From Candidatus Omnitrophota bacterium (GTDB lineage: Bacteria > Omnitrophota > Gorgyraeia > Gygaellales > Profunditerraquicolaceae): a stretch of DNA of 8,179 bases. The stretch covers positions 1 through 8,179 of the forward strand of contig JAQUKF010000052.1 in NCBI GenBank assembly GCA_028719265.1, given 5' to 3'. Positions 1 through 5,889 of this stretch are shown here, in pieces. Below the pieces are notes generated by a model, which did not search any database, was not told the DNA's origin, and saw only the letters and a program-made list of their open reading frames with translations. Position numbers and translations under genes: made by a program. Every line of letters begins with the position of its first letter. The first letter of the stretch is position 1.

Positions 1-65
1 TAATACTTTTCATACAAGTAATACTAAAGACACTCTTTAAGAGAATCCTAAGGAAGGGGAGACAA

Positions 66-302
66 ATGGATAAATTTCCGAAATTTTACGGTAAGGCTTC
101 GGTAGGTTCTAAGGGTCAGATCGTTATTCCGGTAGAGGTAAGAAAAACCATGGATATCAAGCCGGGGGATAATTTATTTATTATCTCCGGCCCCCCTCAC
201 GAGGAGAAGATGGTTAGCCTGATCCCTGAACAGGAATTCGGCAAATTCCTGAAGTTTTTTGAAGAGCATATTACGAATTTAAGAAAAGCGGTTTCCAAAT
301 AG
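66..302 (+). CDS. SpoVT/AbrB-domain transcriptional regulator
   Basis: A 78-residue protein. Residues 8-45 match the swapped-hairpin DNA-binding fold of the AbrB/SpoVT/MazE family: a GKASVGSKGQIVIPVEVRK segment followed by a KPGDNL turn. The basic and polar residues in the first segment are those that contact DNA in the family, which binds as a dimer. The C-terminal part (about 55-78) is a charged helix-like extension of unknown role. An A/G-rich ribosome-binding site (AAGGAAGGGGAG, about 50-61) lies just upstream of the ATG and fixes the start. It is the first gene of a tight run: the tolC-like gene starts 22 nt after its stop, so it is likely the local regulator of the efflux operon. MazE-type antitoxins share the fold, but no toxin gene is adjacent. 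The family call is secure; the regulated target is inference. Confidence 0.9.
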   Translation: MDKFPKFYGKASVGSKGQIVIPVEVRKTMDIKPGDNLFIISGPPHEEKMVSLIPEQEFGKFLKFFEEHITNLRKAVSK

Positions 303-304
303 GC

Positions 305-317
305 GTGTTTTAAACAC
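305..317. promoter_or_regulatory. Perfect short palindrome between regulator and tolC-like gene
   Basis: The arms GTGTTT (305-310) and AAACAC (312-317) are perfectly complementary around a central T. The palindrome fills most of the 22-nt gap before the tolC-like start, where a Shine-Dalgarno sequence would be expected but is absent. A smaller odd-length palindrome with a similar TTTAA centre (CTCTT-T-AAGAG, 33-43) precedes the regulator gene. Both could be operators for the SpoVT/AbrB protein, or the second could be a weak mRNA hairpin affecting tolC translation. Only the symmetry is seen; the role is inferred. Confidence 0.35.
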
Positions 318-324
318 TGTCAAT

Positions 325-1602
325 ATGTTTAAATATCTAAAGTATTGCCTGTTTTTAATTTTCCTGTTTTTATTCTTGCCCGGCGGAGTATTTGCCGCAG
401 AGGTCCTTGACTGGCAGGGTTGCATAAAGGAGGCGGCAAAGAACAATCCTGACCTGATCGCGGCGGAAGAAGAGGTAAAACAATCCGAGGCAGGCAAACA
501 GGTAACTGCCAGTGCGCTCCTCCCCCAGGTGGATGCCAGCGTGACTGCCTCGACCGCCCAGACATCCAGCAGCGCTTCAAACAGCTCCAAGAAAGACAGT
601 TATAATTATGGGGTGAGCGCAACCCAACTGCTATTTGACGGCGCCAAGACGATAAACGACGTCAGGTCCGCTTCTGAAGATATAAAAGCAGCCAGGCAGA
701 ATTTCCGTTATACCTCTTCTACCGTACGCTACAGGCTGCGCACGGCCTTTATTGACCTCCTGCGCGCCCAGGAGATGCTGCGTATCACCAAAGATATTTA
801 CGATATCAGGAGGGACAACCTTGAGCTTATCACCCTGCGTTATGAATCGGGATTGGAGCATAAGGGCGCGTTGATGACTTCGGAGGCGGATTTGGCCTCG
901 GCAATCTATGATATTTCACAGGCCGAAAGGGATATCGATGTAGCGCAGAGGTCATTGAATAAAGAGATGGGAAGGACAGCCTTTACGTCAATAGAGGCTA
1001 ATGGCGATTTTGAGATATACGATTCTGTAAAGACAAAGCCGGATTTCGAGTTGATAGTCAAAAACCATCCTTCTGTCCAACAGTTGATAGCGCAGAAGAA
1101 TGCCGCGGAGTTCAGTTTGCGGTCGGCATACGCGAACTTTTCTCCTTCGCTTACCGGTTCGGCCGGAGCGAACAAGAACGGTTCGCATTGGACCCCGCGG
1201 GGCAATCAGTGGAACCTGGGACTTACCTTGTCCATGCCGATATTTGAAGGGGGCTTAAGGTTGGCGCAGGTTACCCAGGCGCAGGCATTACTTAATCAGC
1301 TTAAAGAGAACGAAAGGAGCACAAAGGATGCGGCGGTGCTGGCTTTGGAGCAGACATGGGCCCAACTGAAGGACTCGATCGACAATGTCGGAGTACAGGA
1401 TAAATCATTGAAGGCAACCGAGGAACGCTCCAGGATAGCCCAGGCCCAATACTCGACGGGGTTCATCAGCTTCGATAACTGGATAATCATCGAGGACAAC
1501 CTGGTAAAGGCCAAGAAGGCGCTGCTGGAGGCCCAGGCGAATAAACTGTACGCCGAGGCAAACTGGATTCAGGCGAAAGGAGAGACCCTGGAATATGAAT
1601 AA
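325..1602 (+). CDS. TolC-family outer membrane efflux protein
   Basis: A 425-residue outer-membrane channel subunit, expected to trimerise into a barrel plus periplasmic alpha-helical tunnel that receives substrate from the adaptor and ABC pump encoded next. Residues 1-24 form a signal peptide (MFKYLK, then a long Leu/Phe core, cleavage about VFA-AEV). The mature part shows the two-fold OEP repeat: a first half with NPDL (41-44), a Ser/Thr/Ala-rich strand region (69-100) and LLFDGAKT (102-109), and a second half with HPSV (248-251), NLGLTLSMPIFEGG (297-310) and long Ala/Gln/Glu-rich helices (312-420). The length is near the family norm. No Shine-Dalgarno sequence precedes the ATG and no other in-frame start lies in the gap, so initiation is probably weak or coupled to the upstream gene 22 nt away. 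The end overlaps the next gene by 8 nt. The family is certain; the substrate is unknown. Confidence 0.93.
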   Translation: MFKYLKYCLFLIFLFLFLPGGVFAAEVLDWQGCIKEAAKNNPDLIAAEEEVKQSEAGKQVTASALLPQVDASVTASTAQTSSSASNSSKKDSYNYGVSATQLLFDGAKTINDVRSASEDIKAARQNFRYTSSTVRYRLRTAFIDLLRAQEMLRITKDIYDIRRDNLELITLRYESGLEHKGALMTSEADLASAIYDISQAERDIDVAQRSLNKEMGRTAFTSIEANGDFEIYDSVKTKPDFELIVKNHPSVQQLIAQKNAAEFSLRSAYANFSPSLTGSAGANKNGSHWTPRGNQWNLGLTLSMPIFEGGLRLAQVTQAQALLNQLKENERSTKDAAVLALEQTWAQLKDSIDNVGVQDKSLKATEERSRIAQAQYSTGFISFDNWIIIEDNLVKAKKALLEAQANKLYAEANWIQAKGETLEYE

Positions 1603-2572
1603 AAAAACTAAGCTTATTTTTGTTGCGGCGGCAGTCTTAGGGGTAATCGTTTTTTGGATCCTGAGGGCCCGCCCGAAGGCGGATACAGGGCAGGTCTTTA
1701 CCGAGCTAAAGCCGGTTTCCGGTTCCATCCAGACGGTCATTTCAACAACCGGCACGATCCTGCCCAAGAACCGGCTCGAGATCAAGCCTCCGGTAAACGG
1801 GAGGCTGGAGAGCCTTCTGGTAAAGGAAGGCCAGCAGGTGAAGGCAGGGGATACCTTGGCCTGGATGAGTTCGACCGAAAGGGCCGCCTTGCTGGATGCC
1901 GCCCAGGGACAGGGTCCGGAAAAACTGAAGTATTGGCAGCAGGCATATAAGCCGATCGCGCTGCTGGCCCCCATTGATGGAGAGGTGATCGTGGCGACTA
2001 CCCAGCCGGGACAGACTATCACTACCAGCGATGCGGTGATAGTCCTCTCCGACCATCTGATAGCCCGGGCCCAGGTGGATGAGACCGACATAGGCAGGAT
2101 CAAGACCGGGCAGGGGGCCGTTGTTTATCTGGATGCCTATCCGGACCAGAAGATAAATGCCGTTGTCGAGCATATCTATTATGAATCGGAGACGGTCAAT
2201 AATGTTACTGTATATAAAGTCGATCTTTTGCCTGAGGACGTGCCGGAATTCTTCCGTTCGGGAATGAACGCGACCATAGATTTCCTTGGGGAAAATAATA
2301 AAAATGCCCTGATCGTCCCGCTTGAGGCGGTAACCAGGGGTAATGACGGTGACTATTGCTTGATAAGGCAGGCGGGCAGCCAGGAGCCTGTCAAGCGCGC
2401 GGTTAAATTAGGGGCTTCGGATGAAAAGAATATAGAAGTTATCTCGGGGCTTGACCAGGGAGAGACGGTGGTATATGTGATCACGGAATATTCTTTGCCT
2501 GTCAAAGAGGAGGCGGGCAGTAATCCTTTTATGCCGAACGTAAAGAAGAATACAAAAAAATCTTCCAAATAG
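1595..2572 (+). CDS. MacA/HlyD-type periplasmic adaptor with short hairpin
   Basis: A 325-residue membrane-fusion protein that should link the MacB-like pump to the TolC-like channel. A single N-terminal membrane anchor (about 7-24, KLIFVAAAVLGVIVFWIL) leaves the rest in the periplasm. The biotinyl-lipoyl domain is split as usual: first half about 58-91 (NGRLESLLVKEGQQVKAGDTL), second half about 121-150 (LLAPIDGEV...TQPGQTIT). A beta-barrel domain (about 155-232) and a membrane-proximal domain (about 237-298) follow, then a Lys-rich tail. Only about 28 residues (92-119) separate the lipoyl halves, whereas MacA-type adaptors usually insert a long helical hairpin whose tip docks on TolC. The start overlaps the upstream stop (ATGAATAA); AGGAG at 1578-1582 is the likely ribosome-binding site, 12 nt away. 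It resembles macA by context, but the short hairpin makes me withhold the symbol. Confidence 0.9.
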   Translation: MNKKTKLIFVAAAVLGVIVFWILRARPKADTGQVFTELKPVSGSIQTVISTTGTILPKNRLEIKPPVNGRLESLLVKEGQQVKAGDTLAWMSSTERAALLDAAQGQGPEKLKYWQQAYKPIALLAPIDGEVIVATTQPGQTITTSDAVIVLSDHLIARAQVDETDIGRIKTGQGAVVYLDAYPDQKINAVVEHIYYESETVNNVTVYKVDLLPEDVPEFFRSGMNATIDFLGENNKNALIVPLEAVTRGNDGDYCLIRQAGSQEPVKRAVKLGASDEKNIEVISGLDQGETVVYVITEYSLPVKEEAGSNPFMPNVKKNTKKSSK

Positions 2573-2594
2573 CAGGGGGCAATCCGGCTTTGCG

Positions 2595-4565
2595 ATGATA
2601 GAGCTGAAAAACATATATAAAACTTACCGCATGGGCGACGTGGAGGTTAAGGCGCTTAACAATGTGTCTTTACGCATCGGCGCCGGGGAATTTGTCGCCA
2701 TTATGGGGCCTTCCGGTTCCGGGAAATCTACGCTTATGCACGTGCTCGGACTACTGGACAGGCCGGATAAAGGGAATTATTTTCTGACCGGTTCGGACGT
2801 GACAAAGCTTACGGACAGGGAACTGGCTTTGATCAGGAACCAAATGGTGGGGTTTATCTTTCAGCAGTTCCATCTTCTGCCGAGGATGACCGCCCTGGAG
2901 AATGCCGAGCTTCCGCTCATTTACGCAGGCAAGAGGCATTTGAAGGAGAGGGCGAAAAAAGAAATAAAGGAGGTCGGCCTTGAAAACAGGATGTTCCATA
3001 GGCCTAACGAGATGTCCGGAGGACAGCAGCAGCGGGTAGCCATCGCCAGGTCGCTGGTCAATGAGCCTCCCATGATCTTCGCCGACGAGCCTACTGGCAA
3101 CCTGGATTCAAAGAGCAAAGAAGAGATAATTTCCATCCTTAAGGAGCTCAACCGTAAAGGCAAGACGATCCTTGTCGTCACGCACGAGAATGAGGTGGCC
3201 GCCCATGCCAGGAGGGTTATCCGCATGTGCGACGGACGGATCATTTCCGATACGGCCTCAAGCGGTGAGGTGAAGGTCCCGCCTGCTTCCGTCAAGGAGG
3301 ATACGATAAAAAACATCCTGCTTAATTCCCGGAGCGCTTTAAGGAAGGGGATGGAGTTCATGGATTATTTGCGCCAGGCCGTCTTTGCGATGTCTTCGCA
3401 TAAGCTGCGCGCCTTTTTGTCCATCCTGGGCATACTTATCGGCGTCTCCGCGGTTATCGCGATGCTGGCGATAGGAGAGGGGGCCAAAGCTTCTATAGAG
3501 AAACAGCTTGCGGACTTGGGTTCCAATCTCCTGGTTGTCAGACAAGGTGCTTCAAGGTCTCAAGGTGTTGCCCTGGAGGCAGGGACCGTCACGCGGCTCA
3601 ACTTCCAGGACCTGGAGGCGATCAGGAACCTTTCGTATGAAGTCAAGAATGTAAGTCCGTTCGTAGTAAACCGGGCACAGATCGTTTACGGGAACAAAAA
3701 TTGGAATACCCAGGTCCAGGGTGTCGGCGTGGATTACGCTTCGATGCGCGCTTCGGTTCCGGAAGTAGGCAGGTTTTTTACGGAGTCGGAATCAAAGATG
3801 CGGGAAAAGGTGGCTGTTTTGGGCACTACTGTTGTAAAGGAGCTCTTTGACAATACAAACCCCCTGGGAAAGACGATAAAGATTAACCTGATCAATTTCC
3901 GTATTATCGGCATTCTTCCGGAGAAGGGGTCGGCTCCATTCCATGACCAGAACGACGTGATAATCGTACCGGTTACCACCGCCATGTACAGGCTGTTCGG
4001 CAAGCAGTATATCGACAATATCTATGTGGAGGTCCGCGATGCCGACGCGATGGAGTCTGTCCAGGAGGAGATATCCAAGGTCATCATCAAAAAACACCGT
4101 CTTAAGAAAGACGACGAAGATTCTTTCCAGATCCGCAATATGTCGGATATCAAGACGGCGCTTACTTCTACTACCAGGACTATGTCCTTATTGCTTGGCT
4201 CGATAGCGGCTATTTCACTTTTGGTGGGAGGTATCGGCATCATGAATATTATGCTTGTTTCGGTCACCGAGCGCACACGGGAGATCGGGCTGCGCAAGGC
4301 GATAGGTGCCAATAATAAGGATATCATGACCCAGTTCCTTATTGAGGCCATATTGATGTCTTTTATCGGAGGCCTGGCCGGTACGGTATTGGGCTGCGGC
4401 GCATCCATGTTGATCTCTATCCTGGCGGGATGGTCGGTAAAGGTCTCGATGTTTTCTGTTGCCCTGGCCACTGTTTTTTCATTAATTGTAGGAGTGGTCT
4501 TCGGCTTATGGCCCGCGAAACAGGCTGCCGAGCTGAACCCGATAGAAGCCTTAAGGTATGAATAA
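2595..4565 (+). CDS. macB: MacB-like ABC transporter, fused ATPase and permease
   Basis: A 656-residue protein with the MacB order, ATPase first and permease second. In the nucleotide-binding domain (1-222): Walker A GPSGSGKST (38-46), Q-loop Gln90, signature SGGQQQR (141-147), Walker B MIFADEP with Asp164/Glu165, and switch His197. All ATPase residues are present, so it should be active. A charged linker (about 223-258) leads to membrane helix 1 (about 272-292), a large periplasmic domain (about 293-528), and three more helices (about 530-555, 582-610, 617-640). The typical VTERTREIGLRKAIGA coupling segment (557-572) and the LNPIEALRYE end (647-656) are present. MacB dimers work as mechanotransmission pumps that drive substrate already in the periplasm through MacA and TolC, and both partners are immediately upstream. 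The ribosome-binding site is weak (AGGGGG, 2574-2579, 15 nt from the ATG). The substrate may be a peptide, lipid or antibiotic and cannot be read from the sequence. Confidence 0.94.
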   Translation: MIELKNIYKTYRMGDVEVKALNNVSLRIGAGEFVAIMGPSGSGKSTLMHVLGLLDRPDKGNYFLTGSDVTKLTDRELALIRNQMVGFIFQQFHLLPRMTALENAELPLIYAGKRHLKERAKKEIKEVGLENRMFHRPNEMSGGQQQRVAIARSLVNEPPMIFADEPTGNLDSKSKEEIISILKELNRKGKTILVVTHENEVAAHARRVIRMCDGRIISDTASSGEVKVPPASVKEDTIKNILLNSRSALRKGMEFMDYLRQAVFAMSSHKLRAFLSILGILIGVSAVIAMLAIGEGAKASIEKQLADLGSNLLVVRQGASRSQGVALEAGTVTRLNFQDLEAIRNLSYEVKNVSPFVVNRAQIVYGNKNWNTQVQGVGVDYASMRASVPEVGRFFTESESKMREKVAVLGTTVVKELFDNTNPLGKTIKINLINFRIIGILPEKGSAPFHDQNDVIIVPVTTAMYRLFGKQYIDNIYVEVRDADAMESVQEEISKVIIKKHRLKKDDEDSFQIRNMSDIKTALTSTTRTMSLLLGSIAAISLLVGGIGIMNIMLVSVTERTREIGLRKAIGANNKDIMTQFLIEAILMSFIGGLAGTVLGCGASMLISILAGWSVKVSMFSVALATVFSLIVGVVFGLWPAKQAAELNPIEALRYE

Positions 4566-5298
4566 GACCAGCCAGAAATTTTCCCTGGTTATCCCCACCT
4601 ATAATGAAGCGGAGAACATCCAAGAACTGGTAAATATCCTGACAAGTACGCTTTCCGGCAAGGTAGATTTCGAGATAATCATAGTTGACGATGACAGCCC
4701 GGATTTGACCTGGGAGTTTGCCCGGCGTATCTCTGAAAATGACCGGAGGGTAAAGGTTATCCGCAGGACAGCTAAAAAAGGGTTGGCAACGGCGGTAATT
4801 TACGGATGGAAGGCTGCCCAGGGGGATATTCTGGGAGTAATGGATGGCGATTTGCAGCAGCCTCCCGGTGTGATTCCGCTCTTGCTTGAGAGACTGGGCG
4901 AGGATCGTTCGGTTGACATTGTAATCGCCAGCCGTAATATAAAAGGAGGGGCAGTCTCCGGCAGGAGCATTTGGAGGACGCTGGTTTCAGGGGTGGGGGC
5001 TTTTATCTGTAAGCTTTTGCTTCCCGGTAAGCTTGGAAAAGTTAGCGATCCTATGTCAGGATTCTTTGTTTTACGCAAGGAGGTCATAGACAAAAAGGAT
5101 CTGTCTCCCTGGGGATACAAGATACTGCTTGAAGTTTTGGTAAAGGGGGAATACAGGGGAATAGCCGAAGTGCCTTATGCTTTTTCTGTACGTAGCAAAG
5201 GATACAGCAAGGCCGGGATAAAACAATACCTGATATCTTTCTTTTATCTGTTGAAATTAAGCCTGCAGAGCAGGATGGGTTTAAAAAGCTTGAGATGA
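4558..5298 (+). CDS. GT2 glycosyltransferase, polyprenyl-phosphate mannosyltransferase-like
   Basis: A 246-residue GT-A-fold enzyme of the DPM1-like branch of family 2, expected to transfer a hexose from a nucleotide sugar to a polyprenyl phosphate at the cytoplasmic face. Landmarks: VIPTYNEAENI (11-21), nucleotide-binding IIVDDDSPD (41-49), GLATAVIYGW (75-84), the metal-binding DGDLQQPP (96-103, DXD Asp96/Asp98), a VIASRN segment (122-127), and the acceptor-loop motif DPMSGFF (164-170). The length equals that of the catalytic-only DPM1 type. The extra C-terminal membrane helices of longer homologues are absent, though 221-235 is a hydrophobic helix that could sit on the membrane. The start overlaps the macB-like stop by 8 nt with the same junction seen at the tolC/macA boundary, so it belongs to the efflux operon. 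Sugar (mannose or glucose) and acceptor are not determined. Confidence 0.88.
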   Translation: MNKTSQKFSLVIPTYNEAENIQELVNILTSTLSGKVDFEIIIVDDDSPDLTWEFARRISENDRRVKVIRRTAKKGLATAVIYGWKAAQGDILGVMDGDLQQPPGVIPLLLERLGEDRSVDIVIASRNIKGGAVSGRSIWRTLVSGVGAFICKLLLPGKLGKVSDPMSGFFVLRKEVIDKKDLSPWGYKILLEVLVKGEYRGIAEVPYAFSVRSKGYSKAGIKQYLISFFYLLKLSLQSRMGLKSLR

Positions 5299-5318
5299 AT
5301 AAAGACTTATGGTATGGT
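5290..5318 (+). promoter_or_regulatory. Candidate sigma70-type promoter for the RRM gene
   Basis: TTGAGA (5290-5295, 5 of 6 to TTGACA) is followed after 17 bp by TATGGT (5313-5318, 4 of 6 to TATAAT). It sits at the end of the glycosyltransferase gene and would start transcripts near 5325, about 38 nt before the RRM start. Promoter motifs in this lineage are not known, so this rests on spacing and consensus match only. Confidence 0.3.
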
Positions 5319-5366
5319 AGAGGCAGATTAAATTCTTTGCCGGTAAAGATAATGAGGGTTAAATGA
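5295..5366 (+). CDS. Possible 23-residue bridging small ORF
   Basis: ATG at 5295 opens MNKDLWYGRGRLNSLPVKI (19 of its 23 residues) and stops at TGA 5364-5366. The start shares ATGA (5295-5298) with the glycosyltransferase stop, and the stop shares ATGA (5363-5366) with the RRM start. Such four-base overlaps are typical of translationally coupled genes, and having one at both ends of a small ORF is suggestive. No clear ribosome-binding site precedes it, it matches no family I know, and a 72-nt open frame can arise by chance. The candidate promoter overlapping its first codons would, if real, start transcripts inside it. Confidence 0.25.
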   Translation: MNKDLWYGRGRLNSLPVKIMRVK

Positions 5367-5839
5367 ATATATTCGTAGGAAATTTATCTTTTTCCGCCGG
5401 AGAAGACGATCTCTATAGGGCTTTTGCCGCTTTTGGAGAGATTGCCAGCGCGGCGATAGTGATGGAGAAGAACGGCAGAAGGTCCCGCGGTTTCGGATTT
5501 GTTGATATGCCTGTCAGGGAGCAGGCTCTTTCTGCGATCGCCGCTTTGGATGGCGTAGAGATATTGGGCCGGCCGGTTAATGTTATGGTAGCCCTGTCCG
5601 CAAATACTGGCGGTAAAGCTGTCGAAGGCGGGCATTTCCGCCAGCGGCAACAGGGGTCGGTTCTTAAAAGGACCGGGAAATATAAGCAGGGTAGGCGTTC
5701 GATAAGCTATATGAATAAATGCATCGCCGCCGGAATTACAGCTTCTGTCCCTGAGCGCAAATTCAAGGTTAACCCCATGCGCTGGCGCAAAAAACCCAAA
5801 AGATTTAATTTAGCCAGGCGTAAGAAAGCGGAAGATTAA
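5363..5839 (+). CDS. RRM-domain RNA-binding protein with basic tail
   Basis: A 158-residue protein. Residues 1-78 form one RNA-recognition motif: RNP2 is IFVGNL (3-8) and RNP1 is RGFGFVDM (42-49), with the aromatic RNA-stacking residues Phe4, Phe44 and Phe46 present. Bacterial RRM proteins of this kind bind single-stranded RNA and are often cold- or stress-induced; they are usually 80-110 residues with a Gly-rich or short tail. Here a tail of about 75 residues (84-158) is strongly basic, has no Gly-rich repeat, and ends in an Arg/Lys cluster (139-155, including RWRKKPKRF). I do not recognise the tail; it may bind RNA or the ribosome non-specifically. GAGGG (5354-5358) lies 4 nt before the ATG. 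The gene follows the glycosyltransferase after 64 nt and precedes the phosphorylase by 39 nt. Confidence 0.88.
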   Translation: MNIFVGNLSFSAGEDDLYRAFAAFGEIASAAIVMEKNGRRSRGFGFVDMPVREQALSAIAALDGVEILGRPVNVMVALSANTGGKAVEGGHFRQRQQGSVLKRTGKYKQGRRSISYMNKCIAAGITASVPERKFKVNPMRWRKKPKRFNLARRKKAED

Positions 5840-5841
5840 GT

Positions 5842-5889
5842 ATGTCTCTTGAGTGGCGGAAGCGATATAAAGGAAGATATGGAGAATAG
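5842..5889 (+). CDS. Possible 15-residue leader ORF before the phosphorylase
   Basis: ATG at 5842, with GGAAG (5830-5834) 7 nt upstream, encodes MSLEWRKRYKGRYGE and stops at TAG 5887-5889, 11 nt inside the preferred phosphorylase start. It is basic and in a different frame from both neighbours. Its ribosome-binding site is better spaced than the one for the phosphorylase, so it could couple translation from the RRM gene to the phosphorylase. Chance occurrence is quite possible at this length. Confidence 0.15.
   Translation: MSLEWRKRYKGRYGE

Noticed and set aside
66..302. Antitoxin of a MazEF-like toxin-antitoxin pair
   Set aside because: The fold is shared with MazE, but the next gene is a TolC-family channel and no toxin-like ORF is adjacent within the window.
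1405..2103. A 232-codon open frame on the minus strand
   Set aside because: It lies across the tolC-like and adaptor genes, shows no family motif, and is the antisense shadow of well-supported proteins.
4022..4471. A 149-codon minus-strand frame within the macB-like gene
   Set aside because: The + strand frame here encodes recognisable MacB permease helices and the VTERTREIGLRKAIGA segment; the antisense frame has no supporting signal.
1595..4565. RND-type multidrug pump
   Set aside because: The adaptor family overlaps with RND systems, but the pump gene has ABC ATPase motifs and four predicted membrane helices, not the roughly 1000-residue RND architecture.
5363..5839. Frameshifted fusion of an RRM gene with a downstream ribosomal-protein gene
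   Set aside because: The basic tail recalled a ribosomal protein, but I could not match it to one, the frame is continuous, and no second start or disrupted frame is visible.
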